The notes under the pieces: model-generated
Told to the model about the DNA's origin: nothing
Seen by the model: the letters and a program-made list of their open reading frames with translations, nothing else
Databases searched by the model: none
Position numbers and translations under genes: made by a program
Assembly (NCBI RefSeq): GCF_000382445.1
Contig: NZ_KB905472.1
Span: forward strand, 1,445,217 to 1,509,216
Source of the DNA: Phocaeicola massiliensis B84634 = Timone 84634 = DSM 17679 = JCM 13223
GTDB taxonomy: Bacteria > Bacteroidota > Bacteroidia > Bacteroidales > Bacteroidaceae
Direction: 5' to 3'
DNA length: 64,000 bases
Part shown: positions 1-8,344 of the stretch, piece by piece
Layout: each line of letters begins with the position of its first letter
How positions within the stretch are numbered: position 1 is the stretch's first letter

Positions 1-90
1 AGAAAAATTAGCAGGTGCCCCACCTATCTTTTTTCCATCTGGCAATATATCCCAAAGAGCTTCTCCGATACCTATTACTAAATTTTTCAT
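1..90 (-). CDS. PfkB-family carbohydrate kinase (fructokinase), partial, N-terminus only
   Basis: Only the first 30 codons are present; the gene runs off the left edge. The visible residues contain GIGEALWDILPDGK followed by GGAPANF. These are the first strand and the sugar-binding GG element at the start of ribokinase/fructokinase (PfkB) proteins, which phosphorylate sugars with ATP in the cytoplasm. It is the last visible gene of a minus-strand cluster with a polyol dehydrogenase and a transporter-kinase fusion. A fructokinase would trap the fructose made by polyol oxidation as fructose-6-phosphate. The substrate is inferred from context. Confidence 0.75.
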   Translation of the reverse strand, partial: MKNLVIGIGEALWDILPDGKKIGGAPANFS

Positions 91-115
91 GATATGATTA
101 TTTAAGGATTTTGCA

Positions 116-142
116 AGTGTGCCTGTACTTGACAGACACACT
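116..142 (-). other. Intercistronic hairpin between the dehydrogenase and fructokinase genes
   Basis: AGTGTG at 116-121 pairs with CACACT at 137-142. CTGT (123-126) pairs with ACAG (132-135) around a 5-nt loop, with one internal mismatch. No T-run follows it on the minus strand, so it looks more like an mRNA-processing or stability element than a strong terminator. Function is inferred. Confidence 0.4.
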
Positions 143-158
143 CTAAAAGTGTATTCAA

Positions 159-1202
159 TTAAAATTTCACCACTGATTTTACAATATTAGCCTTATCCTG
201 TACACTGCTATCCATTGCGTGCTGGATATCACCGAAATCGAAGACATTGGTCACGATTCCCTTTAAATTGACTTTACCCGATGCTACGGCTTCAATAGCC
301 ATAGGATAAATATGCCGGTATCGGAACACTGTCTTGAATGTGAGTTCTTTGTCCAATGCCAAGCTCAACGGAAGAGTCATTTCACCACTCTTGGAATATC
401 CCACCAATACAATGGTAGCACCTTTTTTAGTCACGTGAATGGCTTGACGGGTGGTTATCTCCATTCCTGCTGTCTCAATCACCAAATCTATCCCCTTTCC
501 GTTGGTAAGTTTTGCCATAGTTTCCAACACATCTTCTTCTTTAGAATTGATGACACCAGTCGCTCCCAGTTCCAATGCCTTGTCCAAACGTTTCTGCATT
601 ATATCGACTACATAAACCTTAGACACACCTTCTGCCTTCAAAGCCATCATGGATACCAATCCGATACAGCCGGCACCGAAAACAAGGGCTGTTTGTCCGG
701 CATGTGCATTCCCTTGATTGGCTGCATGAAAGCCTACAGCCAAGGGTTCGATCAATGCACCTTCTAAAGTAGAGACATTTTCGGGCAGTTTGAAGCAAAG
801 ATCGGCTTCGTGAGCTACATATTCCTGAAACACGCCATCTACCGGAGGAGTAGCAAAGAACACCACATCGGGACATAAATTATACTTTCCCTCACGACAG
901 TACTCGCAATGTCCGCAAGTTTTTCCAGGTTCCAAAGCTACCCGGTCACCCACTTTCAGATGTTTCACGTTCTTTCCCACTTCGACCACTGTTCCACCCG
1001 GTTCATGTCCCAATACGAAGGGAGGTTCTACCACATAATCACCGATACGTCCGGTTTCGTAATAATGCATGTCTGATCCGCAAATGCCAACATATTCCAA
1101 TTTAACCAATACTTCATTGTCTTTGGGCTGAGGAATATCTCTGTTTGTATAACCCATTTGACCAATGCCGTTCATAACGGCTACCTTCATTGTACCTTTC
1201 AT
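159..1202 (-). CDS. Zinc-dependent polyol (sorbitol/xylitol-type) dehydrogenase
   Basis: Medium-chain dehydrogenase of 347 aa, normal for the family, oxidising a polyol to a ketose with NAD(P) in the cytoplasm. Visible residues are catalytic-zinc ligands C41, H66 and E67, the structural-zinc cysteines C96, C99, C102 and C110, E152 in GALIEP, and the Rossmann motif GAGCIG near 175-180. An acidic D199 at the end of the second strand favours NAD over NADP. Met5 is a possible alternative start. It lies 23 bp after the transporter-kinase fusion and before a fructokinase, consistent with polyol to fructose to fructose-6-phosphate. Sorbitol or another hexitol is the likely substrate, but this is inferred. 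Confidence 0.85.
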   Translation of the reverse strand: MKGTMKVAVMNGIGQMGYTNRDIPQPKDNEVLVKLEYVGICGSDMHYYETGRIGDYVVEPPFVLGHEPGGTVVEVGKNVKHLKVGDRVALEPGKTCGHCEYCREGKYNLCPDVVFFATPPVDGVFQEYVAHEADLCFKLPENVSTLEGALIEPLAVGFHAANQGNAHAGQTALVFGAGCIGLVSMMALKAEGVSKVYVVDIMQKRLDKALELGATGVINSKEEDVLETMAKLTNGKGIDLVIETAGMEITTRQAIHVTKKGATIVLVGYSKSGEMTLPLSLALDKELTFKTVFRYRHIYPMAIEAVASGKVNLKGIVTNVFDFGDIQHAMDSSVQDKANIVKSVVKF

Positions 1203-1225
1203 AATGTAATCTCCTATTATTTAAA

Positions 1226-3568
1226 TTAAAATGATGTCAATTGTTTTAGATAGTCTTCAAGTTCCGCTTGAGTAGGCATGGCTCGAATAGCTCCTTTACG
1301 AGTAGTTTCCAGTGATGCAGCTGCGTTAGCTCGAAACAGCATTTCCTGTAGCTGATGGTCAGAAAGCTCCATGCCTTGCTCCAAAATATAGGCCAAACAG
1401 CATCCAAGAAAAGTATCTCCTGCACCGGTTGTATCTATGGTTCGATTGGTGAGAAATGCCTCCTGGTATACCTTTCGATTTCCCATAAATGCCTGACTGC
1501 CGGCTTCTCCTGATGTCACAAGAATCAAAGAAATAGAATAATGTTTCTGCAAAAAGTCCACTCCATTCTGAATAGTAGTTTGCTGGGTAATAAATGCCAG
1601 TTCACTAGCTTCCACTTTTAAAATATCACACACAGAACATCCATACAACATCCACTTGCGGGCTTCCTCTTCACCAGGCCATAACACAGGACGGTAATTG
1701 GGGTCGAAGGATATTAACCGATGTTTTGATTTGGCTGCTTTAATAGCTTTACGCGTAGCTTTTCTACATCGTTTATGTGTGAACGAAAGGGAACCAAAAT
1801 GGAAAATACGAGTGCGTGACAGCATATCTGCATCCACATCCCCTTCATCCAAATTCATGTCGGCCGTACGATTGCGGTAAAAAAGATATTGGTGGGGATA
1901 AGTTTTCGAGTCATTCAAAAAAGCCAAAGTAGTATTCCTTTTCTTGTCTTTCGACAGCCCTTCCGTAGAAATACCCATCCTAACAATGCGTTGTTGCAAA
2001 GCATGTCCCAAAAAGTCATCTCCGACTTTTCCTATAAAAGCTGTTCGTTTCTGCAGATTGCTTAACATGGCCAAGACATTGCAGGGAGCACCACCAGGGT
2101 TTGATTCATACACCACACTATCAAAATCATTGGAATGCAAGGCGTTGAAATCAACCAACAGTTCGCCTAAAGCGATAACATCATATTCTCGCTGATTCTT
2201 TTTGCGTTTCAGGAACCTATATTTAATTACTGCCAGAATTCGATTATAGCTTCTTTTATCAAGTTTATAAAAGAACAACGCAAGTGCAGTCACTACCCAT
2301 AATATTCCTGGTATGGTACTGAATGAATGCCTCATAATAGCTACAACGGCTTCATTCTGTGTGGTGTTAGCTTCATAGCCGGCCCATCCTAATGACAATG
2401 CCAGTAACGCAGTACCCAATGCCATGCCAATCTTATTACCGAGAGAAATGAAAGCATATTGGAAACCATCATTCCGGATGCCTGTACGCCATTCTCCATA
2501 TTCCACACAGTCAGGAATAATTGCATAGATTGCGGTATTGAAACCGGAGAAGAAGAATTGGGAAAGTGCCGCAAATAAATAGAAAGGTATGGGGGAGGTC
2601 ACAGGACTGAAAAAGAATAGTGCAATTATGGTGATACCCGTACCAAAGGCAAACACAGAGGCTGCCCAACCCTTGTTGGAAGTCAATTGAAATACCTTCG
2701 GAAAGCAGGCTGCTCCAATGATGGATGGGATGATGATGGCCATAGAATAATAGGTGAACAATACAGCATCATTCTCCACATAGGTAAAATAATAGAGTAA
2801 ATCGGCGTTCCGCCCGTAAAGGATAAATCCAAACAGCACCTGTCCCAACAACGCCAACAAATAAGGTTTGTTCTTAGCAACGGCCTGCAGTTGCAATCGT
2901 AACGGAATTTTCTGGGCAACAGGCACTTCTACCACCTCTTTTGTCTTGGCAAAACAAAAGATATGACAGACAGCGAAGATAGTTCCATAAAGAATTGCAA
3001 TCAGCAGATAGCCTTGCCGGGCATTTCCATTACCCAACCATTCAATCAATGGAATCGTAATGATGTTGATAATTCCAATAGCTATCATAGCGCTAACCGA
3101 CCGGGAAGTATTGATTTGTGCTCGTTCGGTCATATTCTGAGTCATTGCACCACACAACGTTCCATAGGGAATATTTACACAGGTATATCCTAAGACCAAA
3201 ATACAGTAAGTCACAGCCATGTAAATGATTTTATGCGTCTGACTCCAGTCCGGATGTGCCCAGAAAGTAAGAATCAGAACTAAAGCGGTTAACGGAGCAG
3301 CAAACAAGAGCCAAGGACGATAGCGTCCCCATCGGGTATGCGTCTTATCGCTTAGCCCTCCAATAATCGGGTCGTTGATGGCATCCCAGAAACGGGAAAA
3401 TAACATCAATGTAGCTACGGCACTCATACTGATTCCAAAAACATCGGTATAGAATATCATCAGGAAATTCCCGACAAACATCCAGCTGAAATTACAGCCA
3501 ACATCTCCCATGCCATAAGCCAACTTGCTTATGAAAGGAACTTTCGATTGATTCAAATCGTTTTTCAT
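1226..3568 (-). CDS. GPH/MFS-type sugar transporter fused to a PfkB carbohydrate kinase
   Basis: A single 780-aa open frame. Residues 1 to about 450 are a 12-helix glycoside-pentoside-hexuronide-type cation symporter (motifs such as RFWDAINDPIIGGLSDKTHTR near the first cytoplasmic loop). After a short basic linker (KRKKNQ), residue 460 onward is a full PfkB kinase of about 320 aa with NPGGAPCNV (490-498) and the catalytic DTTGAGD (712-718). Inner-membrane location is expected, with the kinase in the cytoplasm, so uptake and phosphorylation would occur in one polypeptide. It heads the cluster with a polyol dehydrogenase and a second kinase. No internal stop or frameshift is visible, so this is a real fusion in this sequence. 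Substrate is not determinable; fructose or a related sugar is likely. Confidence 0.85.
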   Translation of the reverse strand: MKNDLNQSKVPFISKLAYGMGDVGCNFSWMFVGNFLMIFYTDVFGISMSAVATLMLFSRFWDAINDPIIGGLSDKTHTRWGRYRPWLLFAAPLTALVLILTFWAHPDWSQTHKIIYMAVTYCILVLGYTCVNIPYGTLCGAMTQNMTERAQINTSRSVSAMIAIGIINIITIPLIEWLGNGNARQGYLLIAILYGTIFAVCHIFCFAKTKEVVEVPVAQKIPLRLQLQAVAKNKPYLLALLGQVLFGFILYGRNADLLYYFTYVENDAVLFTYYSMAIIIPSIIGAACFPKVFQLTSNKGWAASVFAFGTGITIIALFFFSPVTSPIPFYLFAALSQFFFSGFNTAIYAIIPDCVEYGEWRTGIRNDGFQYAFISLGNKIGMALGTALLALSLGWAGYEANTTQNEAVVAIMRHSFSTIPGILWVVTALALFFYKLDKRSYNRILAVIKYRFLKRKKNQREYDVIALGELLVDFNALHSNDFDSVVYESNPGGAPCNVLAMLSNLQKRTAFIGKVGDDFLGHALQQRIVRMGISTEGLSKDKKRNTTLAFLNDSKTYPHQYLFYRNRTADMNLDEGDVDADMLSRTRIFHFGSLSFTHKRCRKATRKAIKAAKSKHRLISFDPNYRPVLWPGEEEARKWMLYGCSVCDILKVEASELAFITQQTTIQNGVDFLQKHYSISLILVTSGEAGSQAFMGNRKVYQEAFLTNRTIDTTGAGDTFLGCCLAYILEQGMELSDHQLQEMLFRANAAASLETTRKGAIRAMPTQAELEDYLKQLTSF

Positions 3569-3603
3569 GTGTATTGCTTATTAGATTTTAATGATTTCTG
3601 AAA

Positions 3604-3611
3604 CAAAACTA
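3604..3611 (-). promoter_or_regulatory. Putative -7 box (TAnnTTTG) of the transporter-kinase operon
   Basis: The minus strand reads TAGTTTTG, matching the Bacteroides -7 consensus, 36 bp upstream of the start codon. No clear TTTG is seen 20 bp further up, so activation may depend on a regulator bound at the repeats at 3657-3700. Confidence 0.45.
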
Positions 3612-3656
3612 TACACTGGAAATCAGATGAAAAATAAATTTTATACATTTATCTTT

Positions 3657-3700
3657 CGCAACCGTTCCCGCAACCGTTCCCAAAATCCGCAACCGTTCCC
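3657..3700. promoter_or_regulatory. Triple 13-bp repeat CGCAACCGTTCCC, putative LacI-family operator
   Basis: Three direct copies begin at 3657, 3669 and 3688 (spacings 12 and 19 bp). Each contains the near-palindrome GCAACcGTTCC. They lie between the divergent transporter-kinase operon and the LacI-type gene. The third copy covers the expected -33 position of the regulator's promoter, so autorepression is plausible. Operator role is inferred from position and symmetry. Confidence 0.6.
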
Positions 3701-3720
3701 AAAAACTTGCTTTTTTTTCA

Positions 3721-3728
3721 TATCTTTG
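3721..3728 (+). promoter_or_regulatory. -7 box (TATCTTTG) of the LacI-type regulator
   Basis: An exact TAnnTTTG lies 23 bp before the ATG at 3752. The upstream in-frame ATG at 3707 lies before this box and so would not be in the transcript. This decides the start. Confidence 0.6.
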
Positions 3729-3751
3729 TAGCGTTAATAAAAAATGCCGCC

Positions 3752-4756
3752 ATGAAATACACTACCATCATCGACATAGCCCAAGCTTTGGGCATTTCCA
3801 AATCGACCGTGTCGCGTGCCTTACGGGGCGATAAGCAAAATGTCAGTAAAGAAACACGGGAAAGAATCTTGGCGATGGCCAAGAAAATGGGATACACCCG
3901 CAATGAACTGGCCGTCAATCTGCGAAAACAAAGCACGCGCACTATCGGTATAGTGGTTCCGGAAATGCTGACTCCTTTTTATATGAATTTCATTACCTAT
4001 GCCCAACAGGAATTGAATAGACAGGGATATCGGGTTACATTGGCTCAGTCACATGAAAATCCGAATGCAGAACTGGCCAATCTACAGATGTTTGAAGACT
4101 ATCGGGTAGAGGGCATTCTCATCAGTGTCTGTCATACAGAAAAGAATCTTGCAACTTATCAGCGAATTATGAAAAAAGGCATTCCTATGGTCTTTTTTGA
4201 CCGCACCTTGTCTTCTTTGCCAATTTCCAAAGTGAAAATCGATGATTATCTAAAATCGTTCTTTTTGGTCGAACAGATGATACGTAGAGGAAAAAGAAGA
4301 ATTGTTCACTTGGCAGGACCCGACTATATTCAAAACTCCCAAGAAAGGAAACGTGGATATCGGGATGCCTTGGAAAAATTTCATCTTCCTTATTGTCCAG
4401 AGTATGTCATTGATGCTGGAGTCGATTTCTCTGGAGGTGAGCAGGCAGTGGAACAATTATTGAAACAACACATTGCTTTCGATGCACTATTTTGCTTTAC
4501 GGAAATGTCTGCTCTCGGAGCAAAAAGCAATCTTCAAAAGCATGGAGTCCAAATACCTGATGAGGTTGCCATAGCTTGTATTTCGGGAACGGATTTGTGC
4601 GTATTAGTTCATCCATCCATTACAGCAGTCGAACAACCAGTAAAACAAATGGCGGAAGAAGCATCAAGACTAATTGTACAAAAAGTAGAGCACCCGGAAC
4701 TACCTGATAAAACCATTATATTAGAAGCTGAGACTATTTATAGAGAATCTACATAA
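3752..4756 (+). CDS. LacI/GalR-family transcriptional regulator
   Basis: A 334-aa protein beginning with the helix-turn-helix TTIIDIAQALGISKSTVSRAL (residues 4-24), followed by the hinge and a periplasmic-binding-like effector domain from about residue 60 (TRTIGIVVPEM). Length is typical of the family. It is divergent from the polyol/sugar cluster and separated from it by three 13-bp repeats, so it probably represses or activates that operon in response to a sugar or sugar phosphate. The downstream -7 box rules out the longer start at 3707. The effector is unknown. Confidence 0.85.
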   Translation: MKYTTIIDIAQALGISKSTVSRALRGDKQNVSKETRERILAMAKKMGYTRNELAVNLRKQSTRTIGIVVPEMLTPFYMNFITYAQQELNRQGYRVTLAQSHENPNAELANLQMFEDYRVEGILISVCHTEKNLATYQRIMKKGIPMVFFDRTLSSLPISKVKIDDYLKSFFLVEQMIRRGKRRIVHLAGPDYIQNSQERKRGYRDALEKFHLPYCPEYVIDAGVDFSGGEQAVEQLLKQHIAFDALFCFTEMSALGAKSNLQKHGVQIPDEVAIACISGTDLCVLVHPSITAVEQPVKQMAEEASRLIVQKVEHPELPDKTIILEAETIYREST

Positions 4757-4785
4757 AATATTTAAGCAAACAAAGCAAAGAAAAA

Positions 4786-4833
4786 GAAGGTGTATCGTCA
4801 TTCGCTCACCTTCTCAGTGAGAATCCTTTTTTT
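4786..4833 (+). terminator. Possible terminator after the LacI-type gene
   Basis: GAAGGTG (4786-4792) pairs with CACCTTC (4807-4813). A run of seven T lies 13 bases later at 4827-4833, so the geometry is imperfect. Confidence 0.35.
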
Positions 4834-5010
4834 GCAGATAAAGAATGCATGGCCATAATATGCTTTATACTTACTATATAGCTCAGCCTCACGATGATTG
4901 GATGTTATCAATTCTTCTACGATTCTGCTTCCTGCATGTTTTCTTCTGAATATTTCCTCGGCTTTAGCTTGAGGAGCGAAATAATGTTCTATCCAGCAAT
5001 TTCCACTCTT
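4798..5010 (-). pseudogene. Unidentified 70-codon open segment without a start, directly after the GNAT gene
   Basis: Following the TAA of the acetyltransferase (5011-5013), the same frame stays open for 70 codons to TGA at 4798-4800. The peptide is charged and well composed (it includes CWIEHYFAPQAKAEEIFRRK) but has no ATG, and no start codon is evident near its beginning. I do not recognise it. It could be the 3' remnant of a lost gene, or a C-terminal extension cut off by a stop. The acetyltransferase fold is complete without it, so the first is likelier. Confidence 0.35.
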
Positions 5011-5466
5011 TTAAAAACCTATTTTACGTTTCAAATAAATCATATCTTTTAGTAAAACCCCATTGTCAATAATGGGATGATCGTAATTCTCCGTGAAAAA
5101 ACCTTTTATACAATGAGAATATTCAAAGCCGCAACTTTTATAAAATGCAAGAACACCGGGAACGTCTCCTGTTCCCACTATCATCTGAGTATATTCTTTT
5201 GAATAATGATTTATCAGGTAGTTTATTAGTTTTCTTCCATATCCTTGTCGCTGGGCAATAGGGGTAACCGCTATATTCTTCAATTCACAAATTTCCGGAC
5301 CTTCTTTTGTTACAACGCCCACGGCTTTTATCCCATTATCTTCCAATACAAACAAGTCACCACGCTCCAGATACCGGTCTATCATTGTTTCCTGTTCATC
5401 CCCAAGCAATAATAAGTCCAGATATTGCTTTTTATTTCTAGATATTTTAATGATGTGATAATCCAT
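5011..5466 (-). CDS. GNAT-family N-acetyltransferase
   Basis: A 151-aa single-domain acetyl-CoA-dependent acetyltransferase. The acetyl-CoA binding loop is visible as VTPIAQRQGYGRKLI (about residues 86-100, the Q/RxxGxG/A signature), preceded by the ELKNIAV strand and followed by GVLAFYKSCGFEYS, the usual C-terminal strand-helix. Substrate cannot be told. It lies 54 bp after the beta-lactamase gene on the same strand and may be co-transcribed. It resembles uncharacterised GNAT proteins common in gut anaerobes. A resistance role is possible but unsupported. Confidence 0.8.
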   Translation of the reverse strand: MDYHIIKISRNKKQYLDLLLLGDEQETMIDRYLERGDLFVLEDNGIKAVGVVTKEGPEICELKNIAVTPIAQRQGYGRKLINYLINHYSKEYTQMIVGTGDVPGVLAFYKSCGFEYSHCIKGFFTENYDHPIIDNGVLLKDMIYLKRKIGF

Positions 5467-5520
5467 AATATTATATTTATAACATTCTTGTCTCTATAGA
5501 TAGTGCAAAACAGCACTATT

Positions 5521-6480
5521 TTAACGATTCCCGGCATATCGGTAAACAGCAGCCGAAATATCAGAGATTATTTTAGCATTCGTTTCCATATTTTCTTTTG
5601 AGTCTTTGACAAATACAGCTACTACGTATCGGCTTCCATCAGGTAGAATTACAAAGCCAATGTCATTGATGCCAATGTATTCTCCCCGGTCATTCTTATC
5701 GGAAGTTCCTGTCTTATGTCCTATCTTGACTTCACTTTCGGGAAGGGGAGCAGGCAGTCTGTCTTTGCCTGTCCCACACTCTATCATAATATGCTTTAGA
5801 AAATCTGTATATTCATTTCTCATGAAATCTTGAGTCATAAAAAGTTCCAATAGATTGGCTGCTTCCATTGGTGTTGTCCAGTTTTTGTAACAATCATCCA
5901 TGTCTTGATGCATCTCATCTTCGGTAGCAGTTATGGAAACATCGTTTATTCCCAATGAATGAATGTATTCATCCACCACGTTTACACCACCTATATAATC
6001 GAATAAGATATCACAGGCTACATTGTCACTTGACTGCATTGTATAAACTAAAAGTTCACTAATCGGAAGTTCTAAATTGCCTTGGGGATATTTATCACGC
6101 AAAGGGCTGTATGTATCCGGTTTGAAATATTTTTTATCAAGATATAGGGAAGTGGAAAGTGGAATATGCCGTTTTTGCAGGTAATCACATACAGCCAATG
6201 CCTGATGAAACTTATAAACGCTCATCATGGGATATTTTTCGGCATTATTTATGGCCAGCGTATCTTCTCCATCCAGTATCAAAGCCACTCCTATAGTTGC
6301 TTTCTTATCTTTAATAATATGTCGAATTTCTGTTTTTAATGTTTTCAATGAATCTTGGGATTTATTCTGAACACATCCGCCAGACAACACACACCATATA
6401 CATATAATAATATATGGATATCCGTTTTTTGCTAAAGACTGCAAGATTAACCTTGGACTCCGTTTTTTTGTTATACGCAT
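5521..6480 (-). CDS. Class A beta-lactamase, CblA/CepA/CfxA-like (subclass A2)
   Basis: A 319-aa serine beta-lactamase hydrolysing the beta-lactam ring in the periplasm. All active-site motifs are present: S87-V-Y-K90, S151-D-N153, the omega-loop TEDEMH (186-191) with E187 as the likely general base, and K256-T-G258. The spacing and the NWTTP segment resemble Bacteroides CblA and CepA as I know them. An N-terminal hydrophobic segment ends in LSGGC, so C36 may be lipidated. It follows the GH15 gene but has its own promoter-like boxes. No insertion sequence lies upstream, so this looks like a resident chromosomal gene. The substrate range cannot be read from the sequence. Confidence 0.9.
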   Translation of the reverse strand: MRITKKRSPRLILQSLAKNGYPYIIICIWCVLSGGCVQNKSQDSLKTLKTEIRHIIKDKKATIGVALILDGEDTLAINNAEKYPMMSVYKFHQALAVCDYLQKRHIPLSTSLYLDKKYFKPDTYSPLRDKYPQGNLELPISELLVYTMQSSDNVACDILFDYIGGVNVVDEYIHSLGINDVSITATEDEMHQDMDDCYKNWTTPMEAANLLELFMTQDFMRNEYTDFLKHIMIECGTGKDRLPAPLPESEVKIGHKTGTSDKNDRGEYIGINDIGFVILPDGSRYVVAVFVKDSKENMETNAKIISDISAAVYRYAGNR

Positions 6481-6499
6481 TTTCCTGATTTTAATTGTA

Positions 6500-6531
6500 C
6501 GAAGATACCGGATTATCAGTCATTCTCCAAA
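6500..6531 (-). promoter_or_regulatory. Promoter of the beta-lactamase gene
   Basis: The minus strand shows TTTG (6528-6531), an exact 20-bp spacer, then TATCTTCG (6500-6507). The -7 box differs from TAnnTTTG by one base, which would predict modest expression. Confidence 0.6.
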
Positions 6532-6538
6532 TTTTTCC

Positions 6539-8326
6539 TTATTTAAAGATTAGCCTTTTATCTTCTTCCGCAAATAACACAGCAGTATTTACCAGCGCCA
6601 GATGAGAATAAGCTTGTGGGAAATTACCCAATTGCTCTTTTGTTTCGAAATCAATATCTTCACTGAACAGGCCCAAATGGTTTGAATATTGCAAAATTTC
6701 ATCGAACAGACAGCGTGCTTCGTCTTTTTCCCCGATGACATAAAGTGCACGGATCAGCCAAAATGTACAGATGGTAAAGGCCGAAGAAGGACAGCCAAAA
6801 TCATCATGAGTATTATAGCGGTACATCAATCCTTTGTGTAACAAGGATTTCTTGACGGCTTTCACTGTTTTATGATAACGAATATCATCAGCATCTATAA
6901 ATCCATAAGGTTCCATTAACAGTAAAGAAGAGTCCAAATCCAGATTGCCGTATGCTTGTGAAAAACTTTGTATTTCTTCCTTCCATCCGTTTCTCATAAC
7001 ATCCGCTTTAATTGCATCCGCTTCTTCTTCCCAACGTCGGCTATTCTCATATTTATTCAGAATACGGGCTATGCGGGCTCCTCTGTCCAAAGCAACCCAA
7101 CACATCACTTTGGACGAAACGAAATGCTGTCCTTCACCCCGTATCTCCCAAATTCCTTTATCAGGCTTTCTCCAATTTTCCATCACAGTCGTCATAATAC
7201 TTTTCACCATTTCCCACATATCTTCTATTTCATCCAATGTACCTGGCATCAACCGGTAATATTGGTAAATCAAGTCCATCAGATAGCCGAATGAATCATT
7301 CTGCCTTTGATGATAAGCATCATTGCCGATACGCACCGGTTGGGAATTTTTATATCCTGAAAGATGGTCGAGTATAACTTCAGTCAATTTCCTTTCCCCA
7401 CGAATGCCATACATTATTTGATAAGTGTCGTGCTCGGCAACAAAAGTAGATTGTATGAATTTCATGAATTTGCGGGCTGCATCGGCATGACCTATCTTGA
7501 AAAGAGTCTCTATGGACATGGAGGCATCCCGCAACCAACAAAAACGATAATCCCAATTGCGTACTTCTCCCACAGATTCGGGCAGGCTGGTAGTAAGAGA
7601 AGCTAACACCGCGCCATTATAAAAAGACATCATCTTCAGGGTGAGTAAGCTACGCTCTATTATATCGTTGTAAATAGTAAACTTTCTTGTACGATCCGTC
7701 CAGTTCAACCAATAAACCAACGTGCGGCAATACTCCAGTTTCTCACGCTCTATATCAACAGGCATCACCTTTTCATTGTATGAAAGGAGGAAAAATTCAT
7801 CTTTCTCTAATATAAATTCCTGATGGTCTACAATACCTTGCAACGGCAAAGAGGAATACAGATATTGTCTGTCCTTGTTGTTAGAAGAAGAATAGGTTTC
7901 AATATACCGGGAAGTTACATTAAAAAACGCTTTTCCACGAGCATAGTCGGGAGCCGGATGGTAATTGACTTTAATGCGGGGACGACCTTTAATCCAGCGG
8001 ATATAACGATAGACCTCAGCCGGACGATAATATTCCTTATTATCATATAACTCATAACAAGGCATAAAGTCGACTACCGCAAATTCATCTTGCTCTGACA
8101 CAAAAGTAGTGGAAAGAATATTGGTATGGGGAACATACGATTGGATGGTGTGATAGTCTTCTGAAACTTCAAAACCAAAAGTCCCGCCTTTTTCACAATC
8201 CAGAAGAGCTGCAAAAATAGAAGGTGAATCAAAATTTGGAAAACATAGCCATTCAATACTTCCTTTTTCGGAAATCAGTGCGGCTGTGCAGCAATTACCG
8301 ATTACACCGTAATTCAAATTGTCCAT
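6539..8326 (-). CDS. Glycoside hydrolase family 15 protein (trehalase/glucoamylase type)
   Basis: A 595-aa (alpha/alpha)6-barrel enzyme that releases glucose from alpha-glucosides by inversion. Family features include the N-terminal NYGVIGNCCTAALI segment, NWDYRFCWLRDAS in the catalytic barrel, and WEIRGEG...HFVSSKVMCWVALDRG, where the GH15 catalytic acid region lies. No signal peptide is seen, so it is cytoplasmic. It starts 18 bp after the trehalose synthase/phosphatase gene, so the pair is probably one operon. By analogy with mycobacterial GH15 trehalases it may degrade trehalose, though glucoamylase activity on glycogen or maltooligosaccharides is an alternative. Confidence 0.85.
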   Translation of the reverse strand: MDNLNYGVIGNCCTAALISEKGSIEWLCFPNFDSPSIFAALLDCEKGGTFGFEVSEDYHTIQSYVPHTNILSTTFVSEQDEFAVVDFMPCYELYDNKEYYRPAEVYRYIRWIKGRPRIKVNYHPAPDYARGKAFFNVTSRYIETYSSSNNKDRQYLYSSLPLQGIVDHQEFILEKDEFFLLSYNEKVMPVDIEREKLEYCRTLVYWLNWTDRTRKFTIYNDIIERSLLTLKMMSFYNGAVLASLTTSLPESVGEVRNWDYRFCWLRDASMSIETLFKIGHADAARKFMKFIQSTFVAEHDTYQIMYGIRGERKLTEVILDHLSGYKNSQPVRIGNDAYHQRQNDSFGYLMDLIYQYYRLMPGTLDEIEDMWEMVKSIMTTVMENWRKPDKGIWEIRGEGQHFVSSKVMCWVALDRGARIARILNKYENSRRWEEEADAIKADVMRNGWKEEIQSFSQAYGNLDLDSSLLLMEPYGFIDADDIRYHKTVKAVKKSLLHKGLMYRYNTHDDFGCPSSAFTICTFWLIRALYVIGEKDEARCLFDEILQYSNHLGLFSEDIDFETKEQLGNFPQAYSHLALVNTAVLFAEEDKRLIFK

Positions 8327-8344
8327 GGTTATTTTTTTGTAATG

